Source of the DNA: Sphingomonas oligophenolica
GTDB lineage: Bacteria > Pseudomonadota > Alphaproteobacteria > Sphingomonadales > Sphingomonadaceae
Length of the DNA stretch: 64,000 nt
Assembly: GCF_006438955.1 (NCBI RefSeq)
Contig: NZ_RCZK01000004.1
Coordinates: forward strand, 124,001-188,000
Reading direction: 5' to 3'
The notes under the pieces are model-generated. The model was not told the DNA's origin. It saw only the letters and a list, made by a program, of their open reading frames with translations, and did not search any database. Positions 18,302 through 27,491 of this stretch are shown piece by piece (the first letter of the stretch is position 1; each line of letters begins with the position of its first letter). A program made the position numbers and the translations under genes.

Positions 18302-18802
18302 GTGGCGGAACGGGCGGATTATCAGGGGAGTGGACTTGCTCTTGTCGACGACAAGGGCCGCGTCGCGATCCCCAACGCCATGCGATCGGCCCTGGCCGCC
18401 AATTCGCCGCGCGCCGACGGCAAGGACGGCGGCACCATCATCATCGCCGCGCACGAAGATCAGCCCTGCCTCGTCGCCTATGACCCCGCCTATCGCGACA
18501 CGCTGAAGGCCGAACTCGCGCGGCGACTCGAACTGTCGCGTGGCGCGGACGGCAAGGTCGACCAGAATATCCGGCGCAGCTTCGCCAACGGCGAAGAGGC
18601 GCCGTTCGACGGGTCGGGTCGGTTCGTGATGTCGATGCTGTCGCAGCATCTCGGCGGGATCGAGCAGCACGCGTTTTTCTACGGGATGCTCGACACGATC
18701 GAGATCTGGAACCCCAAGACGCTGATCGAGACCCCGGGAATCGATCCCAAGGTCGTCCAGACCTGTCGCTTCTATGCGCAGGAAAAGGGGATCGCGCTGT
18801 GA
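18302..18802 (+). CDS. mraZ: division/cell wall cluster transcriptional repressor MraZ
   Basis: A 166-residue protein with two SpoVT/AbrB-like MraZ domains ([16 protein letters not shown] near the start and [18 protein letters not shown] in the middle). It is the dcw-cluster regulator and first gene of the cluster. The GTG at 18302 is chosen because GAGGGTGGC lies just upstream and the next conserved residues follow. It is somewhat longer than the E. coli protein owing to an insertion between the domains. The next gene overlaps it by 4 bp (GTGA). Confidence 0.92.
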   Translation: MAERADYQGSGLALVDDKGRVAIPNAMRSALAANSPRADGKDGGTIIIAAHEDQPCLVAYDPAYRDTLKAELARRLELSRGADGKVDQNIRRSFANGEEAPFDGSGRFVMSMLSQHLGGIEQHAFFYGMLDTIEIWNPKTLIETPGIDPKVVQTCRFYAQEKGIAL

Positions 18803-19755
18803 CGCCCGCCCCGACCGCGACTCAACCCCATGTCCCCGTGCTGCTCGCCGAGGTCGTCGCCGCGCTTGCCCCCGCGCCCGGCGAGACGATGGTCGATGCG
18901 ACCTTCGGTGCGGGCGGCTACACCCGCGCGCTGCTCGCCACCGGCGCGCGCGTGATCGCGTTCGACCGCGATCCCGATGCGATCGCGGCGGGGCGCGCAG
19001 CGAATGACGACGGCCTGACGCTGATCGAGGCCGAATTCTCGCGGCTCGACAGCGAAATCGGCGAGCCGGTCGACGGCGTCACCTTCGACATCGGGGTGTC
19101 GTCGATGCAGCTCGACCAGGCGGCGCGCGGCTTTTCGTTCCAGGCGGACGGGCCGCTCGACATGCGGATGGCGCAGGCGGGGATGACCGCGGCGGAGTTC
19201 GTCAACGAGGCCGACGAGGATGCAATCGCGAACGTGCTCTATCACTATGGCGACGAGCCCAAGAGCCGCCGGGTCGCGCGCGCGATCGTCGCGGCGCGCC
19301 CGCTGACGCGGACGTCGGAACTCGCGCAGGTGGTGCGCAAGGCGCTCGGTCATCGCGCACACGACAAGAAGGACCCCGCGACCCGCGCGTTTCAGGCGAT
19401 CCGCATCCATGTGAACCGCGAACTCGGCGAACTGGCCGACGGGCTGGCGGCGGCGGAGCGTGCGCTGAAACCCGGCGGGCGGCTGGCGGTGGTGACCTTC
19501 CACAGCCTCGAGGATCGGATGGTGAAACGGTTCCTGCGCGATCGATCGGGCAACACCCCCGGCGGATCGCGCCATGCGCCGATCGTCGCGGACGCCGCGA
19601 CGGCGCCGAGTTTCGAGGATGTCGGTCGCGCGGTGCGCGCGGGCGAGGACGAGGTCGCGCGCAACCCGCGCGCGCGATCGGCGACGTTGCGGACGGCGAA
19701 GCGGACGGCGGCCCCGGCGTGGGATCGCCCGGTATTTGAGGAGTTGAGCGTATGA
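18799..19755 (+). CDS. rsmH: 16S rRNA (cytosine(1402)-N(4))-methyltransferase
   Basis: A 318-residue SAM-dependent methyltransferase (formerly MraW) that modifies C1402 of 16S rRNA. Visible are [10 protein letters not shown], the SAM loop [22 protein letters not shown], the [16 protein letters not shown] segment and the [13 protein letters not shown] motif near 230. It starts with a GTG overlapping the mraZ stop and its own stop overlaps the ftsL start by 4 bp. Confidence 0.96.
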   Translation: MTPAPTATQPHVPVLLAEVVAALAPAPGETMVDATFGAGGYTRALLATGARVIAFDRDPDAIAAGRAANDDGLTLIEAEFSRLDSEIGEPVDGVTFDIGVSSMQLDQAARGFSFQADGPLDMRMAQAGMTAAEFVNEADEDAIANVLYHYGDEPKSRRVARAIVAARPLTRTSELAQVVRKALGHRAHDKKDPATRAFQAIRIHVNRELGELADGLAAAERALKPGGRLAVVTFHSLEDRMVKRFLRDRSGNTPGGSRHAPIVADAATAPSFEDVGRAVRAGEDEVARNPRARSATLRTAKRTAAPAWDRPVFEELSV

Positions 19756-20381
19756 CGGCGGCGTATCGGTTGAAGGGCGTGGGCTGGTTCGGCGGCTGCG
19801 TGGCGATCGTGCTGGGATTCTACCTGGTGTCGCTGCAGGTCGCCGCCGAGCGCAAGAAGCTCGATGGCGTCAACGGCCGGATCGAGGCAGCGCAGCGCGA
19901 CATCCGCGCGCTCGAGACCGAGTTCGAAACGCGGGCGAACCTCGCCCAGCTCGAAAAATGGAACGGCGACACGCTGGCGCTGGCATCGCCCACCGCGGGG
20001 CAGTTCCTGCCCGACGAGGCCGCGCTCGCCGCGTTCGACGTCAACCAGGTGGGCGCGACGATCCAGACTGCGGCGCTCGTCGTGCCATCGCTGCCGACCG
20101 CGCTGCCCGCGGTGCCGACGACGCGTGCCGCCGCCGCCGCGGCCCCCGCGGTTGCGCAGGTCGCCAGCGCGATCCGGACCGCCGAGAAGACCGTGATCAG
20201 GCCAGCTCCGGTCGCCAAGAGCGCGCCGATGCTGGCGAAGCTGACCGACACCGCGCGCGCCGCGGTCGCGGTAGCGAAGGTGCGCCCGGAGGCGGTCGCG
20301 ATGCTCGACCGGAAGCTGTTGTCCGACGATACGCTGGGCACGATCCTGCGGAGCGCGCGCGCGGAATCGCACCTGCGTTGA
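19752..20381 (+). CDS. ftsL: cell division protein FtsL
   Basis: A 209-residue bitopic inner-membrane protein of the divisome, partner of FtsB/FtsQ. One membrane helix ([20 protein letters not shown], about 12-31) is followed by a leucine-zipper-like coiled coil (about 33-70). This N-terminal half is the normal FtsL. The C-terminal half (about 95-190) is a long Ala/Pro/Val-rich extension, so the protein is roughly twice the E. coli length. Identity rests on position between rsmH and ftsI as well as topology. Confidence 0.85.
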   Translation: MTAAYRLKGVGWFGGCVAIVLGFYLVSLQVAAERKKLDGVNGRIEAAQRDIRALETEFETRANLAQLEKWNGDTLALASPTAGQFLPDEAALAAFDVNQVGATIQTAALVVPSLPTALPAVPTTRAAAAAAPAVAQVASAIRTAEKTVIRPAPVAKSAPMLAKLTDTARAAVAVAKVRPEAVAMLDRKLLSDDTLGTILRSARAESHLR

Positions 20382-22093
20382 CCGTCCTGGTCGCCCGGCC
20401 CGTCGCGGCACGCGTCAGCAGCGGCCAGCGACATGCGCTGGTCGCGACCGCGCACATGCGGCTGATGATGTTGATGCTGCTGTTCGCCGCCGCTATTCTG
20501 GTGGTGATCGCACGGCTGGCGATGCTGGCGGCGTTCGCGGGGTCGGATGCCGAAACGCGGGTTGCGACGCTGGCGGCTCGCGGCGACATCGTCGATCGCA
20601 ACGGCGCGCCGCTCGCGCGGACGATCGACGCCTGGACGATCGCGGTTCACCCCCGCGAGGTGCTCGGCGACAAGATGGATATCGCCGCCAAGCTCGCGGC
20701 GCTGATGCCCGATCGCGGCGACCGCGCGTGGTTCTATGGCCGGCTGACCAAGGATGTGAGCTTCACCTATCTCCAGCGGCGGGCCTCGCCCGCGCTGGTC
20801 GAACAGGTCAACGCGATCGGAGAACCCGCGATCGTGTTCGCGCGCGAAACCCAGCGGCTCTATCCGCAATCGACGCTAGGCGCACATGCGCTCGGCTACC
20901 TGACCCGCGAAGGGCATGGCATGGCGGGGATGGAGCGCGTGCTCGACGAGCGGTTGCTCGACCCCGCCAGCAACGGCGCGCCGGTCGCGCTGTCGATCGA
21001 CACCCGCGTCCAGGCCGCGATCGAAAGCGAACTCGGGCGCGCGATGACGACCTTTTCGGCGCGTGGCGCGGGCGGGATCGTGCTGGACGTGCGGACCGGC
21101 GAAGTGATCGCGATGGCGTCGCTCCCGACCTTCAATCCCAATCGCGTCGGCATGTCGAGCCCCGAGGAACTGCGCAACGTCACCACCCAGAGCGTGTTCG
21201 AGCTGGGGTCGACCTTCAAGCCGATCGCGATGGCGACGGCGCTCGATACCGGCGTGGTCGCCAGTCCGGCGCGGCGCTGGGACGCGACCCATCCGCTGAA
21301 GGTCGGCAGGTTCACGATCCACGACGAACGCGGCGATCCGAAACGCTGGCTCACGATGCCCGAAATCCTGATCTATTCGTCCAACGTCGCGACCGCGCGC
21401 GTCGCCGACGAAATCGGGCCGGAGCGGATGCAGGCGATGTTCCGCAAACTGGGCTTCGACACCAAGCCCGATATCGAGCTGCGCGAAAAGGGACGCCCGC
21501 TGTGGCCGACCTATTGGGCGCGGACCACGACGATGACGACGGCGTTTGGCCACGGCATCGCGATCACGCCGTTGCAGCTGGCGAGCGCCTATGCCGCGCT
21601 GGTCAACGGCGGGATATGGCGGCCCGCGACGCTGCTGAAGGTCGCCCCAGGGCACGCTGCGGCCGGGCGGCGGGTGATCAGCGGCGCGACCAGCAACCAG
21701 ATTCGCGAAATGTTGCGGCTCGTGGTGATGCGCGGCACCGGGCGCAAGGGCGATGCGCCGGGGTATCGCGTCGGTGGCAAGACCGGCACCGCCGAAGCCG
21801 CGAGTGGCGGCGGCTATGATCGCAGCCGCAACGTCGCGACCTTCGTCGCGGCATTTCCGATGGAGGCGCCGCGCTATGTGGTGCTGGCGATGCTCGATTC
21901 GCCGCAGGGGACCAAGGAAACCGGGGGATGGAAGACCGCCGCCTATAACGCCGCCCCGGTGGTCGGACGCACCATCGCGCGAACCGGCGCGCTGTTGGGA
22001 GTCATTCCCGATATGAGCCGCGACATCAACATCGACGAGATGTTGCCGATGCTGTGGCAGGACCCCGCGCACAAGCCGGTGACGGGCCAATGA
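20378..22093 (+). CDS. ftsI: penicillin-binding protein 3 / peptidoglycan D,D-transpeptidase
   Basis: A 571-residue septal transpeptidase (PBP3) that cross-links peptidoglycan at the division site. One N-terminal membrane helix (about 27-52) is followed by a PBP dimerisation domain and the transpeptidase domain. The active-site Ser278 lies in GSTFK, the second motif is SSN near 333, and the third is KTGT near 468. The start is the TTG at 20378, whose last two bases plus A form the ftsL stop (TTGA). The conserved basic N-terminus (RPVAARVSSGQRHA) begins there; the next ATG is inside the membrane-helix flank. Confidence 0.94.
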   Translation: MTVLVARPVAARVSSGQRHALVATAHMRLMMLMLLFAAAILVVIARLAMLAAFAGSDAETRVATLAARGDIVDRNGAPLARTIDAWTIAVHPREVLGDKMDIAAKLAALMPDRGDRAWFYGRLTKDVSFTYLQRRASPALVEQVNAIGEPAIVFARETQRLYPQSTLGAHALGYLTREGHGMAGMERVLDERLLDPASNGAPVALSIDTRVQAAIESELGRAMTTFSARGAGGIVLDVRTGEVIAMASLPTFNPNRVGMSSPEELRNVTTQSVFELGSTFKPIAMATALDTGVVASPARRWDATHPLKVGRFTIHDERGDPKRWLTMPEILIYSSNVATARVADEIGPERMQAMFRKLGFDTKPDIELREKGRPLWPTYWARTTTMTTAFGHGIAITPLQLASAYAALVNGGIWRPATLLKVAPGHAAAGRRVISGATSNQIREMLRLVVMRGTGRKGDAPGYRVGGKTGTAEAASGGGYDRSRNVATFVAAFPMEAPRYVVLAMLDSPQGTKETGGWKTAAYNAAPVVGRTIARTGALLGVIPDMSRDINIDEMLPMLWQDPAHKPVTGQ

Positions 22094-22118
22094 GCGTCCC
22101 ACCAGCCAGGCTCGGCGC

Positions 22119-23534
22119 ATGAAGCTGGGGGCGCTGACCGGCGGGGCCGAGACGGCGCAGGTCACCGGGTTCGCGATCGACCACCGCAAGGTGGCGCCGG
22201 GCACCGTCTTCGGCGCGTTCGAGGGCGCGCGCGTCAATGGCGAGGACTATATTGCCGACGCGGTGCGATCGGGTGCGGTCGCGATCGTCGCGCGCCCCGG
22301 CGTCGCGGTCGACGGCGCGGTACTGATCGCGGACGCCAATCCGCGCGAACGCTTCGCCCGCGCTGCCGCGCGCTTCTTCGCGCCGTTCCCCGCGACCAGC
22401 GTCGCGATCACCGGGACCAACGGCAAGACGAGCTGTGTCGAGATGACGCGCCAGCTGTGGCGGATGGCGGGGCATCATGCCGCCTCGATCGGGACATTGG
22501 GGGTGACCACCGCCGACGAGCGCGTGACGACCGGCCTGACCACCCCCGACATCGTCACCTTTTTGTCGAACGTCGCGGGGCTGGCGCGCGAAGGCGTGAC
22601 GCACCTGGCGTTCGAGGCATCGAGCCACGGACTGACGCAATATCGCACCGAGGGGCTGCCCGTGGCGGCGGCGGCGTTCACCAATCTCAGCCGCGACCAC
22701 CTCGACTATCATGGCGACATGGCGGCGTATCTCACCGCGAAGCTGCGGCTGTTCGCGGAGGTGCTGAGCGTCGATGGTACCGCGGTGGTGTGGGCCGACG
22801 ATATCGAGAGCGCACGGGTGATCGACCTGGCGCGCGCGCGCGGCATCGCGCTGGTCACGGTGGGAACGCATGGCGAGACGCTGCGGCTGGTCGGGCGCGA
22901 CCCGACGCTGTTGGGGCAGGGGCTGACGATCGAAGCCGAGGGACGGACCCATCGGGTCACGCTGCCGCTGATCGGTGCCTATCAGGCGGCGAACGCGCTG
23001 GTATCGGCGGGGCTGGTGATCGCGACCGGCGGGGATGTCGCGCAGACCTTGGCGAACCTGTCGCGGTTGCAGCCGGTGCGCGGGCGGCTGGAACGCGCGG
23101 TCATCACCCGGACGGGCGCGCCGGTCTACGTCGATTACGCGCATACCCCCGATGCGCTGGAGGCGGCGATCGCGGCGCTGAAACCGCATGCTGGCGGGCG
23201 GTTGATCGTGGTGTTCGGCGCGGGCGGGGATCGCGACCAGGGCAAGCGCGAGGCGATGGGGCAGGTCGCGGTGAGCCAGGCGGATGCCGTCATCGTGACC
23301 GACGACAACCCGCGCACCGAGGACGCCGCCGCGATCCGGCGCGACGTGCTGAAGGGTGCCAAGGGCGCGACCGAGATCGGTGACCGGCGCGGTGCGATCG
23401 CCGCCGCGGTCCACGACGCGGGCGCGGAGGATATCGTGCTGATCGCGGGCAAGGGCCACGAACAGGGGCAGATCGTCGGCGATCTGGTGTTGCCGTTCGA
23501 CGACGTCGCGGTCGCACGCGAGTGCGCGGCGTGA
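22119..23534 (+). CDS. murE: UDP-MurNAc-L-Ala-D-Glu:meso-DAP ligase
   Basis: A 471-residue Mur ligase adding meso-diaminopimelate to the peptidoglycan precursor in the cytosol. The ATP loop GTNGKTS is near 98, and the central domain carries TTPD and the HLAFEASSHGL segment. The DNPR motif near 396 specifies meso-DAP rather than lysine. The gene starts 25 bp after ftsI. The gap holds a 10-codon ORF in another frame that begins with the ATG overlapping the ftsI stop. Downstream lies a palindromic element before murF. Confidence 0.95.
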   Translation: MKLGALTGGAETAQVTGFAIDHRKVAPGTVFGAFEGARVNGEDYIADAVRSGAVAIVARPGVAVDGAVLIADANPRERFARAAARFFAPFPATSVAITGTNGKTSCVEMTRQLWRMAGHHAASIGTLGVTTADERVTTGLTTPDIVTFLSNVAGLAREGVTHLAFEASSHGLTQYRTEGLPVAAAAFTNLSRDHLDYHGDMAAYLTAKLRLFAEVLSVDGTAVVWADDIESARVIDLARARGIALVTVGTHGETLRLVGRDPTLLGQGLTIEAEGRTHRVTLPLIGAYQAANALVSAGLVIATGGDVAQTLANLSRLQPVRGRLERAVITRTGAPVYVDYAHTPDALEAAIAALKPHAGGRLIVVFGAGGDRDQGKREAMGQVAVSQADAVIVTDDNPRTEDAAAIRRDVLKGAKGATEIGDRRGAIAAAVHDAGAEDIVLIAGKGHEQGQIVGDLVLPFDDVAVARECAA

Positions 23535-23549
23535 GGGGGGCATTCGACT

Positions 23550-23676
23550 GCCCTCTCCCCTTGTGGGAGAGGGAGGGAGCGACGCAGTCGCGGAAGGGGG
23601 AGGGGGACTTCGGTTTCGAGTTAAACGCCCCCTCATCCGGCCTTGCGGGCCACCTTCTCCCACAGGGGGAGAAGGA
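23550..23676. repeat. palindromic element in the murE-murF gap
   Basis: The 142-bp intergenic gap is almost wholly repeat-like. A hairpin at 23551-23573 (arms ccctctcccc-type) and a second at 23653-23675 (ccttctccc / gggagaagg) flank a central part. The right hairpin ends in GGGGGAGAAGGA immediately before the murF ATG and so doubles as its ribosome site. The same kind of element occurs inside murD and at the murB-ddl junction. Confidence 0.85.
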
Positions 23677-25047
23677 ATGAGCCTCTGGACTTCTACCGAA
23701 ATCGCTACCGCCACCGCCGGCGTCGCGTCCGCCGATTTTGAGGTGACTGGCGTCGCGTTCGACAGTCGCGAGGTCGGGCCGGGCGACCTGTTCGTCGCGC
23801 TGAGCGGAGAGACGACCGACGGGCATCGCTTCCTCGATCAGGCGTTCGCGCAGGGCGCGGCGGGGGCGATCGTCAGCGCGCCGACCGATCATCCCCATGT
23901 TCGCGTCGCGGACAGCTTCGCCGCGTTGAACGACCTTGCGCGGGCGAGCCGGGCTCGGACGGACGCGACGATCGTCGGGGTAACCGGGTCGGTCGGCAAG
24001 ACTAGCGCCAAGGAGGCGCTGTTCGCGGCGCTCGATCGTTCGATGCCGGGCCGCGTGCACCGGTCGGTCAAGAGCTACAACAATCATACCGGCGTCCCGC
24101 TGAGCCTCGCGCGGATGCCGCGCGACGCGCGAATCGGCGTGTTCGAGATGGGGATGAACCACGCCGGCGAACTCGCCGCGCTGACCCGGATCGTCCGTCC
24201 CGACGTCGCGATCGTGACGACGGTGGCGTCGGTGCATATCGAATTTTTCGCCGACGAAGCTGGAATCGCGGATGCCAAGGCCGAGATCTTCGAGGGGCTG
24301 GAGCCGGGCGGCGTCGCGATCGTGCCGTTCGACAACCCGCATCGCGACCGGCTCGTCGCGGTGGCCCGCGCGCACGCGGGACGGGTCGTCACCACTGGCA
24401 CGGGCGAGGGCGCCGATGCGCGCGCGGTCGAGGTGATGCGGGTCGCGACCGGGGGCAGCTTCGTCACCGCGCGGATCGGCGACAGCGAAGTGAGCTTCAC
24501 GCTGGCGCAGCCCGGCGCACACTGGGTCTCGAATGCGCTGACGGTGCTCGCTGCGGTGGATGCGGTCGGGGCCGATCTGGCGCAGGCGGCGCTCGCGCTG
24601 GCGGAGATGGGCGGGCTGCCCGGGCGCGGCGCGCGGTTCGTAGCGAAGATCGCGGGCGGCGAGGCGCTGGTGATGGACGAGAGCTACAACGCCAGCCCGC
24701 TGTCGATGCGCGCGACGTTGACGGTCCTCGCCGACGAGCTGGGGCGGCACGTCGCGATCCTTGGCGAGATGGGCGAGCTGGGCGATGCCACCGCGACCTA
24801 TCATCGCGACCTTGCCGATCCGATTCGTGGCGCGCGGGTCGACACGGTGCTGCTGGTCGGTGAATCGATGCGGGTACTGGCGGAAGCCCTTGAGGGAACA
24901 ACCAATGTCGTCCATGTGCGCGACGTTGCGGCGGCGCTCGACCGGCTCGACACGGTGCTGGCACCGGGCGACACCGTGCTCGTCAAGGGCTCCAACCGGG
25001 TGGGCCTGTCGCGGGTGATCGCGCGGCTAAAGGGCGGAACAACGTAG
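23677..25047 (+). CDS. murF: UDP-MurNAc-tripeptide:D-Ala-D-Ala ligase
   Basis: A 456-residue Mur ligase that completes the UDP-MurNAc-pentapeptide by adding D-Ala-D-Ala. The ATP loop GSVGKTS is near 104, followed by KSYNNHTGVPLSLA and GMNHAGELAAL typical of MurF, and DESYNASPLSMRATL in the C-terminal part. The start is the ATG at 23677, since the in-frame codons upstream come from the repeat. The ribosome site AGAAGGA is formed by the end of that repeat. Confidence 0.95.
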   Translation: MSLWTSTEIATATAGVASADFEVTGVAFDSREVGPGDLFVALSGETTDGHRFLDQAFAQGAAGAIVSAPTDHPHVRVADSFAALNDLARASRARTDATIVGVTGSVGKTSAKEALFAALDRSMPGRVHRSVKSYNNHTGVPLSLARMPRDARIGVFEMGMNHAGELAALTRIVRPDVAIVTTVASVHIEFFADEAGIADAKAEIFEGLEPGGVAIVPFDNPHRDRLVAVARAHAGRVVTTGTGEGADARAVEVMRVATGGSFVTARIGDSEVSFTLAQPGAHWVSNALTVLAAVDAVGADLAQAALALAEMGGLPGRGARFVAKIAGGEALVMDESYNASPLSMRATLTVLADELGRHVAILGEMGELGDATATYHRDLADPIRGARVDTVLLVGESMRVLAEALEGTTNVVHVRDVAAALDRLDTVLAPGDTVLVKGSNRVGLSRVIARLKGGTT

Positions 25048-26118
25048 ATGCTGTATTGGCTGGCCGAACACCTGGGCTTCACCGGGATTTTGAATCTCAT
25101 CCGCTACCAGTCGTTCCGGACCGGGGCGGCGGTGGCGACCGCGCTGGCGATCGGGCTGTTGATCGGTCCCAAGTTCATCGGCTGGCTGCGGGTCCGCCAG
25201 GGCAAGGGGCAGCCGATCCGGGCCGACGGGCCGCAGACCCACCTCGCCAAGCGCGGCACGCCGACGATGGGCGGGCTGATGATCCTGACCAGCATGGCGC
25301 TGGCGATCCTGATGTGGATGGACCTCAGCAATCCGTATGTCTGGGCGTGCCTGTTCGTGACCTTCGGGTTCGGCGCGATCGGATTCATGGATGATTACGA
25401 CAAGGTCACCAAGGCGAGCGCGGCGGGGATTTCGGGACGGACGCGGCTGTTGCTCGAATTCGTGATCGCGGGCGTCGCGGCGACGATCATCATGACCCAG
25501 AACGGGCCGCACCTCTATTTTCCCTTCACCCAGGGGGTGTATCTCGATCTGGGCTGGTTCTTCCCGGTGTTCGCGGCATTCACGATCGTCGCGTTCGGCA
25601 ATGCGGTGAACCTGACCGACGGGCTCGACGGGCTGGCGACGATGCCGGTGATCATCGCGAGCGTCGCGTTCATGATCATCGTCTACCTGGCGGGGAACGT
25701 GAAGTTCGCGGATTATCTCGGCATCCCGCACGTGCCGCGCGCGGGCGAACTCGCGATCTTCTGCGGCGCGGTGGTCGGTGCGGGGCTGGGTTTCCTGTGG
25801 TATAATGCCCCGCCTGCGGCGGTGTTCATGGGCGATACCGGCAGCCTCGCGCTCGGCGGCGCGCTCGGCACGATCGCGGTGGTGGCGCATCACGAGATCG
25901 TGCTCGGGATCATCGGCGGGCTGTTCGTCGTCGAGGCGCTGAGCGTCATCATCCAGGTGTTCTGGTACAAGCGGACCGGCAAGCGGGTGTTCCGGATGGC
26001 GCCGATCCACCATCATTTCGAGCAGCTTGGCTGGAGCGAGCCGACCGTGGTGATCCGGTTCTGGATCATCGCGCTGGTGCTGGCGCTGGCGGGCCTGTCG
26101 ACGTTGAAGTTGCGGTGA
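25048..26118 (+). CDS. mraY: phospho-MurNAc-pentapeptide translocase
   Basis: A 356-residue polytopic membrane enzyme (about ten helices) that moves phospho-MurNAc-pentapeptide onto undecaprenyl phosphate to form lipid I. Catalytic and signature motifs are present: [12 protein letters not shown], the FMDDYDK aspartates, [22 protein letters not shown] and the HHH in MAPIHHHFE. It starts directly after the murF stop and its stop overlaps the murD GTG by 4 bp. Confidence 0.97.
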   Translation: MLYWLAEHLGFTGILNLIRYQSFRTGAAVATALAIGLLIGPKFIGWLRVRQGKGQPIRADGPQTHLAKRGTPTMGGLMILTSMALAILMWMDLSNPYVWACLFVTFGFGAIGFMDDYDKVTKASAAGISGRTRLLLEFVIAGVAATIIMTQNGPHLYFPFTQGVYLDLGWFFPVFAAFTIVAFGNAVNLTDGLDGLATMPVIIASVAFMIIVYLAGNVKFADYLGIPHVPRAGELAIFCGAVVGAGLGFLWYNAPPAAVFMGDTGSLALGGALGTIAVVAHHEIVLGIIGGLFVVEALSVIIQVFWYKRTGKRVFRMAPIHHHFEQLGWSEPTVVIRFWIIALVLALAGLSTLKLR

Positions 26119-27491
26119 TCACCAGCGCCGCCTGGGCGGGTAAGCGCTATGCGATGCTCGGGCTTGCGCGGTCGGGCGCGGCGACGGTGGGGGCGTTGCT
26201 GGCGGCGGGCGCGCGCGTGACGGCGTGGGATAGCGATGAGGCGAAACGTAGCACTCTTACTCCCTCTCCCCTTTGGGGAGAGGGTTGGGGAGAGGGGCAG
26301 TCAAGCAGTGCTGTGGCTGGAACTGCCCCTCTCCCAACCCTCTCCCCGCCGGGGAGAGGGTATTTGTGCGTCGCGCCGCTCGACGACCTCACCGGGTTCG
26401 ACGCGCTCGTCGTGTCGCCGGGGGTGCCGCTCAACACGCATCCGATTGCTGCGAGGGCGCGCGCGGCGGGGGTGCCGATCATCGGCGACATCGAATTGTT
26501 CGCGCAGGCACGCGGCCAATTGCCGCCGCACAAAGTCGTCGGGATCACCGGGACCAACGGCAAATCGACCACCACCGCGCTCGTCCACCATATCCTCCAG
26601 ACCGCGGGCGTGCCGACACTGATGGGCGGCAATATCGGGTTGCCGATCCTGGCGCAGGAACCGTTGCCCGCCGGCGGCGTCTATGTTCTCGAACTGTCGA
26701 GCTATCAGATCGATTTGACCGCCAGCCTCGATTGCGACGTCGCGGTGCTGCTCAACATCACCCCCGACCATCTCGATCGCTATGACGGGTTCGACGGCTA
26801 TGCAGCGTCGAAGGCGCGGTTGTTCGCGATGCAGTCGCCTGGCCACGAGGCGGTGATCGGGATCGGCGATGCGGCGTCGGCGGCGATCGCGCGGTCGCTG
26901 TCGGCACGTGGCGAGCATCTGACCAAGATCGCGCCGGGGGTGTGCCTGTTCCAGGGCAAATGGCCCGCGCTCCAGGGGCCGCACAACGCGCAGAACGCGC
27001 TGGTCGCGATCGCGACGTGCCAGGCGTTGGGTGTTGCGGAGGCCGATATCGATCGCGGATTGGAGACGTTCGGCGGTCTGCCGCACCGGATGGAGCGCGT
27101 GCGCGAGGTCGCTGGCGTCACCTATGTCGACGACAGCAAGGCGACCAACCCCGACAGCACCGCGCCCGCGCTGGCGGCGTTCGACCGGGTCCACTGGATC
27201 GTCGGGGGGCGTGCCAAGGGCGACGACCTCGATGCCTGCGTGCCGCATTTCGGGTCGGTCGCGCGCGCCTATACGATCGGCGAGGCGGGGCCGCGCTTCG
27301 CCGCGATCCTGGCGCCCGTCATGCCCGTCGAACAATGCGGCACGCTGGAGGCCGCGGTCGGCGCGGCGGCTGCCGGGGCGCGACCGGGGGAGACGGTGTT
27401 GTTGTCGCCCGCCTGTGCTAGTTTCGACCAGTTCCGCGATTACGAGGAGCGCGGCGACGCGTTCCGTGCGGCAGTGGAGGCGCTATCGTGA
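26115..27491 (+). CDS. murD: UDP-MurNAc-L-Ala:D-Glu ligase, with in-frame repeat insertion
   Basis: A 458-residue Mur ligase adding D-glutamate to UDP-MurNAc-L-Ala. Motifs are [14 protein letters not shown] in the N-terminal domain, the ATP loop [25 protein letters not shown], and [16 protein letters not shown]. It uses a GTG start overlapping mraY. Residues about 47-82 have no counterpart in ordinary MurD proteins. They are encoded by a palindromic repeat (26262-26360) placed in frame between AWDSDEAKR and the CVAPLDDL strand. This is a surface position at the edge of the UDP-binding domain, so the enzyme is probably still active. Confidence 0.94.
   Translation: MITSAAWAGKRYAMLGLARSGAATVGALLAAGARVTAWDSDEAKRSTLTPSPLWGEGWGEGQSSSAVAGTAPLPTLSPPGRGYLCVAPLDDLTGFDALVVSPGVPLNTHPIAARARAAGVPIIGDIELFAQARGQLPPHKVVGITGTNGKSTTTALVHHILQTAGVPTLMGGNIGLPILAQEPLPAGGVYVLELSSYQIDLTASLDCDVAVLLNITPDHLDRYDGFDGYAASKARLFAMQSPGHEAVIGIGDAASAAIARSLSARGEHLTKIAPGVCLFQGKWPALQGPHNAQNALVAIATCQALGVAEADIDRGLETFGGLPHRMERVREVAGVTYVDDSKATNPDSTAPALAAFDRVHWIVGGRAKGDDLDACVPHFGSVARAYTIGEAGPRFAAILAPVMPVEQCGTLEAAVGAAAAGARPGETVLLSPACASFDQFRDYEERGDAFRAAVEALS
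26262..26360. repeat. palindromic element inside murD
   Basis: Arms at 26262-26300 and 26323-26360 are near-perfect reverse complements around a 22-bp loop. Each arm is itself a smaller hairpin (ccctctcccc, short loop, ggggagaggg). The element is translated in frame as Pro/Ser/Gly/Trp-rich residues 50-82 of MurD. Confidence 0.9.

Noticed and set aside
22090..22122. A 10-codon ORF overlapping the ftsI stop before murE
   Set aside because: Too short to support as a gene; more likely a remnant of start-stop overlap or a re-initiation site.
23550..23676. CRISPR-like or transposon-end interpretation of the CCCTCTCCCC repeats
   Set aside because: No regular repeat-spacer pattern, no cas genes and no transposase; the structure is a nested palindrome of the REP type.
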